Assembly: GCA_025057115.1 (NCBI GenBank)
Contig: JANWWZ010000012.1
Location: 1 to 64,000 of the forward strand
Reading direction: 5' to 3'
DNA length: 64,000 nt
From: Bernardetiaceae bacterium
Lineage (GTDB): Bacteria > Bacteroidota > Bacteroidia > Cytophagales > Thermoflexibacteraceae
Shown: in pieces, positions 56,212 through 64,000 of the stretch
How positions within the stretch are numbered: position 1 is the stretch's first letter
How the letters are laid out: each line of letters begins with the position of its first letter
The notes under the pieces: model-generated
Databases searched by the model: none
What the model was told of the DNA's origin: nothing
What the model saw: only the letters and a program-made list of their open reading frames with translations
Made by a program: the position numbers and the translations under genes

Positions 56212-58836
56212 ATGACAGATCAAAAAAGACCTACTAGAACAGAAATTTACATAGCAGCTCTCCTGCACGATATTGGTAAATTTTACCAGCGGGCAGATGA
56301 TTATGATGTAAAAAACTCTAAACTTTTGTCTGCAGATACCAAAAATTTGGAAAGCGTTTTTTGCCCGTTGAGTGAAGGAATATATACCCATAAGCATGTA
56401 CTCTGGACTTATCAATTTTTTGCGGACTTTGCTTCTAGTTTTAAAGCTGCAGGTTTAGATTGGGAAGAAGTAGCAACGTTAGCAGCTTCACATCACAAAC
56501 CTAATTCTAATAGAATTGAACAAGTAGTTTTGCAAACAGCCTATCAGCTTGCCTCTGCCACTGAAAGATCTTCAAAAGATAGCGATGATGAAAACAGCAA
56601 CTTTAAAACAACTCCCCTGCGTCTAATTTTTGACTTTTTGAAAGTACCAGGAGGAGAAGGAGAAACAATAACTCATGTTCCGCTTCAAAAATTGTCATTG
56701 GAAAGTTCTTTTGTATTGAGAAAAAGTATAAATGGGGAAAATTATCGCCCAACAGTTGATGAATATAAACAGCTATGGCAATCTTTTACCAATGAATTCA
56801 AGCACATTTGGCAAGACATTCCTGAAAACTTTGCTGAAGCAATTCTAACTCTGCTACATGTTTATACCACTACTATTCCTGCCACTACTACGGATTTGCC
56901 AGACGTATCGCTTTACGATCATTCTCGAGTGGTAGCTGCATTAGCACTTTGTCTTTATGACTGGCTAGAGCTAGAAAAAAATCTGTATCAGGAAGAAGAT
57001 CTTAGAAATAAATTAGGTGCTTTAGAAGCAGCACCCTTCTTACTAGTGGGAGGTCAAATATCAGGCATTCAAAGTTTCATTTACAACATCATTGCTAAAT
57101 ATGCGGCTAAAAACCTAAAAGGACGTTCATTTTACTTAGAACTGCTTTGTGATGATGCTGTTTCTTACATCGTTTCTGAGCTTCGGCTTTTTAGTGGAAA
57201 TATCATCTACAACTCGGGAGGTAATTTTTATCTATTGGCACCTAACACACCACGCGTTATAGAAAAAGTCGATGAAATTGAATGTCGCTTGCAGAAGCAA
57301 CTTTTCTATAAACATAAAATAGATCTTTCGTTAATCTTAGCAACTCAGCCTGTTAGTATCGGTAACTTAAATAATAAGGAAATTGGGGAGCCATGGGAGC
57401 AGCTTTTTCGCAACATCGATGCAAAAAAATTACAGAAACATAGGTTAGTTTTAGAGAAAAATTTTAATAGTCTATTTACTCCCCAGAAAGTCTTAACCAA
57501 CAGAGATGTCATCACAGGTGAGGAAATTGACAAAAGTGAAACTAGAAAGCTAGACGATAAAGAAGAATTGACTGTTAGCAAATATACTTATGAGCAAATT
57601 TCATTAGGTTATCATCTTAAAGATGCTGTTGCAATTATAGAAACAAGTAGCCCAGAAGATTACTTCGAAAAATATGCTCGCAAGCAACACTATCCCAATG
57701 TATGCGATCCTATTCTGGAAGTTGGTAGCACATACTACTTAGTTGATGAAAATGGATTAGAAAGCATAAAGAAAGTTTTTGAGAATAGAAAAGGTACTGT
57801 TAAACGCATCATTGGGTTGAATCATTTCGACATTTCTTTGGTTACAGGTTTTGAAAAACTGCAAAGTAAAATACCTGCTTGGAGTTTTAAACTTTACGGG
57901 GGAAACACCTTTCCAGTGGTTACTATAAGCCAGGAAGATGGTGAAGAAAAAGAAACTGAGCCCAAAACTTTCTCTGAAATGGCAGGTATGCCAGAGAAAG
58001 GAAGGAAATATGATGGTGGATTTAATGAATTGAAACTCAAGCGGTTGGGCGTGCTTCGCATGGATGTAGACAACCTGGGGATGATTTTCAGCGAAGGTTT
58101 TAAAGGACAGGAAACACTAGCGCGTTTTGCCTCACTCAGCCGACAAATGGATTTGTTTTTTAAAGGTTACCTAAATACTATTCGAAACAGTGATGAGAAA
58201 TTTAGAGACAACTTATTAATTCTCTATGCTGGTGGAGATGATTTATTTGTAGTAGGTCTTTGGAGTGAGGTAATCCGATTTGCAAGAAAAGTAAGAGAAG
58301 ATTTTATGCAGTTTACCAACCGCAGAGATATTACAATTTCAGGAGGAATTGCTATATTGCCGCCAAAGTTCCCTATAGGCAAAGCAGCTGTAATTGCTGG
58401 AGAAGCAGAAGAGAAAGCTAAAAGTTTTAATAACAATGCTAAAAATGCTATCTGCATTTTTGAGCAACCTATTAGCTGGGAACAAGAATTTTCCAAAGTA
58501 GAAGAATTAAAAGAACGCATGGTAAAGTTACGGCGAGGCGGCAAACTTACTGCGAGTTTTCTACAACATCTTATCCGTTTTCAGATAATAAAGAATCGGC
58601 ATGAAACTAATCCAAAATATGCCGATAAACCTGACTTAAGTTATGTATGGAACGCAGCTTATACCATTGGTCGCTATAAAGAACGCGTAGAAAAGGGATC
58701 TGAAACGTGGAAGTTTTTAGATACTGTGCAAAAGCATCTTTTTGAAGGAGAGGACCAAATTAATCGCGACCGCTTTTTTGACCTTTATGGTATAGCTGCA
58801 CGCTGGGCCGAATTGGAATTGAGAAGTAAAAGTTAA
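56212..58836 (+). CDS. cas10: type III-A effector Cas10 (Csm1)
   Basis: The 874-residue large subunit has an N-terminal HD nuclease domain (LLHDIGKF, His19-Asp20, then SHHKPN) and a first palm-like domain with LLVGGQISGIQSFIYNII and NLKGRSFYLELL. The second palm/cyclase domain carries the intact GGDD motif (YAGGDDLFVVG, residues 674-677). The C-terminal helical domain closes it. With intact HD and GGDD it should degrade target-linked DNA and make cyclic oligoadenylate when the complex binds RNA. The ATG at 56212 (MTDQKRP) is preferred; an upstream in-frame TTG gives an implausible extension. Spacing to csm2 is 12 bases. Confidence 0.95.
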   Translation: MTDQKRPTRTEIYIAALLHDIGKFYQRADDYDVKNSKLLSADTKNLESVFCPLSEGIYTHKHVLWTYQFFADFASSFKAAGLDWEEVATLAASHHKPNSNRIEQVVLQTAYQLASATERSSKDSDDENSNFKTTPLRLIFDFLKVPGGEGETITHVPLQKLSLESSFVLRKSINGENYRPTVDEYKQLWQSFTNEFKHIWQDIPENFAEAILTLLHVYTTTIPATTTDLPDVSLYDHSRVVAALALCLYDWLELEKNLYQEEDLRNKLGALEAAPFLLVGGQISGIQSFIYNIIAKYAAKNLKGRSFYLELLCDDAVSYIVSELRLFSGNIIYNSGGNFYLLAPNTPRVIEKVDEIECRLQKQLFYKHKIDLSLILATQPVSIGNLNNKEIGEPWEQLFRNIDAKKLQKHRLVLEKNFNSLFTPQKVLTNRDVITGEEIDKSETRKLDDKEELTVSKYTYEQISLGYHLKDAVAIIETSSPEDYFEKYARKQHYPNVCDPILEVGSTYYLVDENGLESIKKVFENRKGTVKRIIGLNHFDISLVTGFEKLQSKIPAWSFKLYGGNTFPVVTISQEDGEEKETEPKTFSEMAGMPEKGRKYDGGFNELKLKRLGVLRMDVDNLGMIFSEGFKGQETLARFASLSRQMDLFFKGYLNTIRNSDEKFRDNLLILYAGGDDLFVVGLWSEVIRFARKVREDFMQFTNRRDITISGGIAILPPKFPIGKAAVIAGEAEEKAKSFNNNAKNAICIFEQPISWEQEFSKVEELKERMVKLRRGGKLTASFLQHLIRFQIIKNRHETNPKYADKPDLSYVWNAAYTIGRYKERVEKGSETWKFLDTVQKHLFEGEDQINRDRFFDLYGIAARWAELELRSKS

Positions 58837-58848
58837 AATTTATAAAAT

Positions 58849-59265
58849 ATGTCTTGCCAACATGATGATGAAAGAGTTATTGGTTGGATCTGTAATGGAA
58901 TCCAAAACAGTGAGGCTATTGAATGGGCACGGAATTTTGCTAAACACCTTTTAGAGGGTGATAATCGGAAAAAACTTACTACTTCACAACTGCGCAGATT
59001 CTTTGGGCAATTAAAGCGCTTACAGGCAATGGGTTATGATCACGAAGATAAACAACATTTGCTTATGCTTAAGCCTCAACTTGCTTATGCAGCGGGACGT
59101 GCAGATAAAGATGCAAAAATTAGAGATTTTGCACGCGTGCTAGAACGAATGATAACAGAAGTAGAAAAAGCAACATCGGAAGAAGATGCCAAGAAAAGGT
59201 TTCAAAACTTTGTTAATTTAACTGAGGCTATTGTTGCATATCATAAAATAGAAGGAGGAAGTTAA
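58849..59265 (+). CDS. csm2: type III-A small subunit Csm2
   Basis: The 138-residue helical protein has the Csm2 pattern LTTSQLRRFFGQLKRLQ, LLMLKPQLAYAAGR and FVNLTEAIVAYHK near the end. It forms the inner filament of the Csm complex along the target RNA. It lies between cas10 (12 bases) and csm3 (1 base), as usual in III-A operons. Confidence 0.93.
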   Translation: MSCQHDDERVIGWICNGIQNSEAIEWARNFAKHLLEGDNRKKLTTSQLRRFFGQLKRLQAMGYDHEDKQHLLMLKPQLAYAAGRADKDAKIRDFARVLERMITEVEKATSEEDAKKRFQNFVNLTEAIVAYHKIEGGS

Positions 59266-59266
59266 T

Positions 59267-60061
59267 ATGGAAGGACGCGTTCTATTGAAAAAAATTAAGT
59301 ACACAGGCAATCTGAAGGCTATAACTGGCATTCGCATTGGCGATAGCAAAGAAAGCACAGAAATTGGCGGTGTGGATGGACCTGTTATTCGCCGTAGGTA
59401 TGACGGTCAGCCTTATCTGCCTGGTAGTTCTATCAAGGGCAAAATGCGTTGTTTATTAGAGTTAGTTTACGGTGAGAATGCAGAATCGAATGCTAGTAAG
59501 TGTGTCTATTCTGGTGGCGAAGAATCTTTAATATGCTTGCTGTTTGGTTCCTCTGACAATAAGGAAAAAATTAATGAACTCGATAAAAAGTTAGAAAAAG
59601 CTACTAGTTCAGATAGTTCAAAAGAAAAGAGTAAAATAGAAGCAGAAAAGCGAAAATTTGAAGGCAATCAATCTCGCCTTATTGTACGCGATGCTTATTT
59701 GACGGAAGATTCTGTCAAGAAATTAGAAAGTTCTCCTTTTACTGATATGCCATATACAGAAGTAAAGGTGGAGAACTGTATCAATCGGATTACTGGCAAA
59801 GCTGAAAATCCTCGTTCCTTTGAGCGTGTTCCAGCAGGGGCAGAATTTAAAGTAGAATTTATTATTAACATTTTTAAGGGAGATAATGAAGAAGCCTTGA
59901 TACAAATGTTTAAAAATGGTATTGAACTCTTGGAAAATGATTACTTAGGTGGTTGTGGCTCACGTGGGTATGGACAAGTAAAAATCCATCTCAATCAACC
60001 TGAAGAAATCTGTGCTTCAAAATACATTGTTACAAGTAATGGTGAAGCAGGTAAATCCTAA
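59267..60061 (+). CDS. csm3: type III-A backbone RAMP nuclease Csm3
   Basis: The 264-residue RAMP protein builds the crRNA backbone and cuts target RNA every six bases. It keeps the catalytic Asp of the family (D37 in EIGGVDGPVIRR) and the RAMP motifs YLPGSSIKGKMR and the C-terminal GGCGSRGYGQVKI. Compared with the usual 210-225 residues it carries an extra charged Lys/Glu-rich helix at about residues 98-130 between CLLFGSS and RLIVRDAYL. It starts 1 base after csm2. Confidence 0.93.
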   Translation: MEGRVLLKKIKYTGNLKAITGIRIGDSKESTEIGGVDGPVIRRRYDGQPYLPGSSIKGKMRCLLELVYGENAESNASKCVYSGGEESLICLLFGSSDNKEKINELDKKLEKATSSDSSKEKSKIEAEKRKFEGNQSRLIVRDAYLTEDSVKKLESSPFTDMPYTEVKVENCINRITGKAENPRSFERVPAGAEFKVEFIINIFKGDNEEALIQMFKNGIELLENDYLGGCGSRGYGQVKIHLNQPEEICASKYIVTSNGEAGKS

Positions 60062-60070
60062 AATTACGAT

Positions 60071-61126
60071 ATGAGTCAAATAGTTTCTTGCATTTTTCAA
60101 CTAGAATTTCACGGTCCTTTGCATATTGCTAATCCACGTGCAGAATATGATAGTTCAGAAAGAGTTGTGCACTCTGATACGCTATATGCAGCTATTATGA
60201 GTGCATGGGCTATGCTTGATGCATCAGATTGGATTACGCCCGAGCCTACCTTTGCACTTAGCAGTTTGTTTCCGTACAAACAGAAACAGAATGGATGTCA
60301 GTATTTTTTGCCGAAGCCAGTGGGTGTATTTAAAGCCAACAACGACCAAAGCATACGTAAAAAAATTAAGAAAGTGCGCTACATAGATCTAGAACTATTC
60401 GCTCAATGGGCAAAGGGCTTCACTATAGAAGCTAATGCTGATCACGTAGCAGGAGATTTTTATGTGAGCAAGCTAGACGCAGAAACAGAAGAAGAAAAAA
60501 AACAGGAGCAAAACAAGATTAGGAATTATATTTCTTCAGAAGTATATCCGCGTGTTCGCGTGCCCCGCATGGAAGGCAAAGACGCTGAACCTTACTACAT
60601 TGAGCGAATTTGGTTTGCTGAAGGGTGTGGTTTGTATTGTATTTTTATAGGTACTCAAGAGGATTACGACAAAGTAAAAACAGCTCTTAATTTTTTGCAA
60701 GACGAAGGCATCGGCACTGACCGACATGTAGGCAATGGGCTGTTTAAATTAAATGAAGCTAACTTACCTAATGAGTTTCATTTTAATGCTAATGATCATA
60801 AGTATTTGGTCAATTTATCTCTATTTTGCCCCGAAAGCGTAGAACAATTGAAAAATCTCTTGCCTCAGAATGACAATCACATTTCCTACGAACTAGTGCG
60901 GCGCGGCGGGTGGATTACTACTGAACCTTATCTTACTTTGCGCAAAAAACATGTTACCATGTTTCGCGAAGGCAGTGTTTTTGCAACTACTGATAATTTA
61001 AATGGTCCTTATGGAGGATTTTTGGTTGCTGGTAAAACACATAAAGTCCACCCATGGAATGACGATCAATTACATAAAATTTACCGAAGTGGTCGTGCTA
61101 TCTTTGTACCTGTGAAAATTGATTGA
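60071..61126 (+). CDS. csm4: type III-A RAMP protein Csm4
   Basis: The 351-residue RAMP protein has the Csm4 start FQLEFHGPLHIANPRAEYDSSERVVHSDTLYAAIMSAW, ALSSLFPY and FLPKPVG, a middle segment with GIGTDRHVGNGLF (glycine-rich loop), and a C-terminal RRGGWITTEP. It caps the crRNA 5' handle together with Cas10. Its stop overlaps csm5 by 8 bases. Confidence 0.9.
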   Translation: MSQIVSCIFQLEFHGPLHIANPRAEYDSSERVVHSDTLYAAIMSAWAMLDASDWITPEPTFALSSLFPYKQKQNGCQYFLPKPVGVFKANNDQSIRKKIKKVRYIDLELFAQWAKGFTIEANADHVAGDFYVSKLDAETEEEKKQEQNKIRNYISSEVYPRVRVPRMEGKDAEPYYIERIWFAEGCGLYCIFIGTQEDYDKVKTALNFLQDEGIGTDRHVGNGLFKLNEANLPNEFHFNANDHKYLVNLSLFCPESVEQLKNLLPQNDNHISYELVRRGGWITTEPYLTLRKKHVTMFREGSVFATTDNLNGPYGGFLVAGKTHKVHPWNDDQLHKIYRSGRAIFVPVKID

Positions 61127-62636
61127 AGAGGTTATGAAGGAGAGTATTAACACAAATCAGTATTGGAAAATAGAAGTGCTTACTCCTGTGCACGTGGGCG
61201 TAGGCATAGAGCGTGCATGGAAGTCAGGAATAGATATTTTTCAGAGAAATAATAGTGTTATTCTAATAAACAAAGATAAGCTTTTTGAAATTCTCTATCA
61301 AAGAGGGAGGCTAGAAGAATATTGTAGCTATTTAGCTAAAGGCAATTTTGATAATTGCAAAAGGGAAGTTGAAGGGTTGGATATAAATACTATAAATGCG
61401 ATTTCACTTCAAACTTTTAACTTTCCCTATACAGATATATCTGTTGATGGAATACGCCCTTTGATTCGCAATGGAGTAACGGGAAAGCCTTATTTGCCTG
61501 GTTCTTCTGTAAAGGGGGCTATTAGAAGTATTTTATTTAAATACGTAAGAAAAAGTATAAGTAGATTAGCTAACGCTAAGGATGATGAGGTTTTTGGCCG
61601 CATTGATAACAATATTATGCGTCTTTTTCGTTTCAGCGATGCACCCATGAGTAACAGTAGCCTAATGCGGATGAAAATTTTTAATCTTATGAAAAAAAAT
61701 AAAGAATGGCATGGAGGATGGAAACACAGCAGGAGAAATACAACTGAAAATTTTAAGAAAAGCGGCTTTCACAACGATTTAGAAGTATTTCCCATAAATG
61801 CTGAAGGTTTTATGAGGTTTGGCATAGCCAATGAAGTTTCAGGTAATATTTGGGAAAAAATGTTAAGGGGGTTACCTGAAGCTAAAGAAGTGCTTTTAAA
61901 AAATGCCAATTTTAACTTGTTTTCTATCATCAACAATCACACAAAAAGATACCTTGAAAAACAAATTAAGTTTTTTGAAAATTATTCACAAGCAGAACAT
62001 ACCGAAAAGATTATTCAAAAACTAGAAAAGCTTAAAAATAGTATTCCTAGTAACAATAGTTACTGCATTCTTAAGCTAGGAGGAGGTAGTGGTTTTCATA
62101 GTATTACAGGAGATTGGCAATATGAAGAAGGGTTTACAGAAAAAGAGGTAGGTTTAGATGGTAATAAAAAGGTTAAATACAAGTCTCGCAAAATTTGCTT
62201 TGAAAAAGTAAATGGCAATTTGGAATTCTACCTAATGGGTTTCATTAAAATAACTTCTATTAGTTTAGATGAGTGGAAAAAAAACATTGAAAAGTCATTA
62301 AAATCACAGGAAATCGAGACTAAAGTGAATACTTCGGAAACTTTTTCTGTTTCAGAAGAAACAAAGCTATCAGATTCAGAGTCTAAGCGGCCTCAATACT
62401 ACAACAAAAGACTAAAACAAGGAGGAGAAATAGAAGGAATTATTCTGGAAGTTGGAAATCCTAATAAAGTAAAAGTTTTAGTGCGAGAGGGATATGAGCC
62501 TATTATGGATGTAAGGTATGGTTCTGGCTTTGAGAAAGACAAAATAGGCGCAGTGGTCGTTCTTAAAATTGGAAATGTAAGAGGTGAAGGAGATAATGCT
62601 CAGCTGTTGAGTGTAAGTTTTGTAAAATTTAAATAA
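61119..62636 (+). CDS. csm5: type III-A RAMP protein Csm5 with C-terminal extension
   Basis: The 505-residue protein begins with a typical Csm5 RAMP core (VLTPVHVGVGIE, GKPYLPGSSVKGAIRSIL, and a long helical middle). Csm5 usually has about 330-400 residues. Here about 100 more follow a Ser/Thr-rich linker (about residues 395-425): a compact beta-rich domain (GEIEGIILEVGNPNKVKVLV ... GAVVVLKIGNV) that looks like an OB-fold or S1-type RNA-binding domain. Csm5 caps the 3' end of the crRNA. The extra domain could bind RNA, but this is inferred. The start ATG 61119 overlaps csm4 by 8 bases. Confidence 0.87.
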   Translation: MIEEVMKESINTNQYWKIEVLTPVHVGVGIERAWKSGIDIFQRNNSVILINKDKLFEILYQRGRLEEYCSYLAKGNFDNCKREVEGLDINTINAISLQTFNFPYTDISVDGIRPLIRNGVTGKPYLPGSSVKGAIRSILFKYVRKSISRLANAKDDEVFGRIDNNIMRLFRFSDAPMSNSSLMRMKIFNLMKKNKEWHGGWKHSRRNTTENFKKSGFHNDLEVFPINAEGFMRFGIANEVSGNIWEKMLRGLPEAKEVLLKNANFNLFSIINNHTKRYLEKQIKFFENYSQAEHTEKIIQKLEKLKNSIPSNNSYCILKLGGGSGFHSITGDWQYEEGFTEKEVGLDGNKKVKYKSRKICFEKVNGNLEFYLMGFIKITSISLDEWKKNIEKSLKSQEIETKVNTSETFSVSEETKLSDSESKRPQYYNKRLKQGGEIEGIILEVGNPNKVKVLVREGYEPIMDVRYGSGFEKDKIGAVVVLKIGNVRGEGDNAQLLSVSFVKFK

Positions 62637-62704
62637 TCGTAACTATCGCTAGCCATATTATCCTTCGGTGCGCATGACTACGTAAATAATAATCCATAAC
62701 CTTT

Positions 62705-63775
62705 ATGCCAACAGTTTCAGTTCTTCTTATTTCATCTGAGACATTACCCAATGTATTGTTTATTAAAGAATTTCCTGCCGAGCAGTACGTGTTTATTACC
62801 ACGCGAAAGATGGAAGAAGAAGGGCGCAGCCACTGGATTATCAGCTCAGCAGGTATTGAAAAAATACGGGTGAAATGCATTGTAGAAGTTAATCAAGATA
62901 ATTTTGAAAATATTTTGCAAAGCTTAGAAAATGCTCAACTGCAGCCTACTGCCGACTGGGTTGTAAATATTACATGTGGCAATAAGCTTATGTCTATTGC
63001 TGCTTTTAATTTCTTTGCTCGTTATCATTCGCGCATTTTTTATTTAGCAGTAGGAAACCAGCATTTTGAACAGCTATTCCCTTATAATAATTTGCATCCC
63101 ATTAAATACAAACTTAATTTGAAAGAATATTTTAACGCATATGGGCGCAATTATGAATCTCAGCCACAAATAAATATTCCCGATGCTTTAGGAGAGGCAT
63201 CTAAAATTATGGAATCATGCCGTGGAGCAAAGGGTATCATACGTGAAAGTTCTTATTTGAATCAAAAGTTAAATGAATATACTAAAGGTAAACTTAGGCA
63301 ATTTTTTTCAGGTAGTTGGTTTGAATTTTATGTGTATGAAACAATTCAGAAATATCTCAATCTGCCTGCATCTAACATATCACTTAGCACAGCTATTTAT
63401 CTAATGGATAGCAAAAAAGTACATACAAGTGACACCAAAGACAACGACATCGATGTATGTTTCGTGTACAAAAATTACTTGTACTTAATGGAATGCAAAG
63501 TTTACACAGGGCAAAAAAATGTTTCTCTACAAGATAGTGTGGTAACAACAGGAGTAGGAAATATTCAATCTCATTTGTATAAGCTAGCTGCCGTTAAACA
63601 GCCTCTTGGATTAAGTGTGCGCGCTTACTTAATTACTCCTAATAACTTGAGAGCTAATTCAGCTTCTTTTGAGGCTATTGAAAAGCGCTGCAAAATTCTG
63701 CAGATTAATCAGCCGATAGATTATCAAATTCTCCAAAGTGAAGATTCATTCAAAAAGTTTCTAGACAAACTTTAA
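62705..63775 (+). CDS. CARF-domain nuclease, Card1/Can2 type (DUF1887)
   Basis: The 356-residue protein joins a CARF-like N-terminal domain (about 1-150, with SVLLISSETLPNVLF and NITCGNKLMSIAAF) to a PD-(D/E)XK nuclease (about 175-356). The active site is NDIDVCF...YLMECKV (Asp250, Glu263, Lys265); GSWFEFYVYE and GNIQSHLYKL flank it. The family is activated by cyclic tetra-adenylate in known cases and cleaves single-stranded nucleic acid. It lies 68 bases after csm5 and 1 base before the Csx20 gene, so it is part of the effector operon. Card1 and Can2 cannot be told apart here. It replaces the usual csm6. Confidence 0.9.
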   Translation: MPTVSVLLISSETLPNVLFIKEFPAEQYVFITTRKMEEEGRSHWIISSAGIEKIRVKCIVEVNQDNFENILQSLENAQLQPTADWVVNITCGNKLMSIAAFNFFARYHSRIFYLAVGNQHFEQLFPYNNLHPIKYKLNLKEYFNAYGRNYESQPQINIPDALGEASKIMESCRGAKGIIRESSYLNQKLNEYTKGKLRQFFSGSWFEFYVYETIQKYLNLPASNISLSTAIYLMDSKKVHTSDTKDNDIDVCFVYKNYLYLMECKVYTGQKNVSLQDSVVTTGVGNIQSHLYKLAAVKQPLGLSVRAYLITPNNLRANSASFEAIEKRCKILQINQPIDYQILQSEDSFKKFLDKL

Positions 63776-63776
63776 T

Positions 63777-64000
63777 ATGGCTACTCTTTACTTAGTTTTC
63801 TCTCATAAAATTACTCCTGAGCAACAATTGGAAGCGGAAGCTTCCTTAGGTATTTCTCACATAGAGAAATTACCTGAAGATCTTCAAACACTGTTTAGCA
63901 ACGTACCTCCCGAACTAGAATCTCTACAAGAATATTTACAACCTCTAAAAAATTGGCTTGCAGAAAGAGTACAGCCGCAAGACTTTGTGCTTATTCAGGG
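63777..64000 (+). CDS. csx20: Csx20 family protein, partial (runs off the window)
   Basis: The first 74 codons read MATLYLVFSHKITPEQQLEAEASLGISHI... with IEKLPEDLQTLFSNVPPELESLQEYL and a segment DFVLIQG at the window edge. This is the pattern I know as Csx20, a small protein of type III loci proposed to act as a ring nuclease that breaks cyclic oligoadenylate. It starts 1 base after the CARF nuclease gene, so it is probably cotranscribed with it. The stop codon lies outside the window. Confidence 0.75.
   Translation, partial: MATLYLVFSHKITPEQQLEAEASLGISHIEKLPEDLQTLFSNVPPELESLQEYLQPLKNWLAERVQPQDFVLIQ

Overview
The window looks like a chromosomal segment of a Bacteroidota bacterium, most likely of the Cytophagales kind (inference). 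The support is the recurring promoter -7 box TAnnTTTG with an upstream TTG, the gene block miaB / sigma-54 activator / lptE / TPR protein / secG, the cytochrome-oxidase block COX15-COX10-COX3-COX3-COX4-SCO-DUF420, a DUF4296 lipoprotein, an M14 peptidase with signal peptide, and a SerB-SerA fusion. Most of the window is housekeeping sequence, with decayed accessory DNA at 25.7-27.7, 32.1-32.7 and 49.1-49.4 kb and a CRISPR effector locus at the right edge.

Layout. 0-2 kb: a small membrane protein with a histidine-rich lipoprotein, and a fasciclin-domain lipoprotein. 2.15-2.63 kb (minus strand): a self-contained non-coding unit of promoter, two tandem tRNA-like RNAs of about 145-149 nt and a terminator. 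2.7-12.1 kb: Lrp-type regulator, ribBA, a polytopic membrane protein, M14 peptidase, and an ettA-lipoprotein-metK operon. 12.2-18.9 kb: a PAS/receiver protein, lpdA and mfd. 19-25.6 kb: an RND adaptor and the secG/TPR/lptE/sigma-54/miaB block. 25.7-27.7 kb: an IS5-like relic, a frameshifted DprA-like gene with the start of a lost phosphoribosyltransferase-like gene, and an Rpn-type nuclease relic. 27.8-32 kb: a small secreted protein, a 1182-residue cell-surface protein and tRNA-Ala(GGC). 32.07-32.75 kb: relic of an AAA-ATPase-like/PDDEXK (DUF1703) gene. 32.8-37.6 kb: scoA, ansA, an Omp85 protein, DUF4296 and tatD. 37.6-42.9 kb: heme A synthesis and aa3/caa3 oxidase accessory genes. 43-55.2 kb: serBA fusion, tsaE, ald, a helical protein, pyruvate dehydrogenase E2, a sodium:solute symporter and asnB.

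55.4-64.0 kb is a type III-A (Csm) CRISPR effector operon: cas6, cas10, csm2, csm3, csm4, csm5, then a Card1/Can2-type CARF nuclease and the start of a Csx20 gene that runs off the window. Cas10 keeps both the HD and the GGDD motifs, so it can be expected to cut DNA and to make cyclic oligoadenylate. The CARF nuclease would respond to that signal, and Csx20 is a plausible off-switch. No CRISPR array, cas1 or cas2 is visible here.

The least familiar element is the pair of tRNA-like RNAs at 2227-2577. They have a normal acceptor, D and T arm, but an anticodon loop without U33 and a variable region of about 76-80 nt that carries a long hairpin conserved in pairing but not in sequence.
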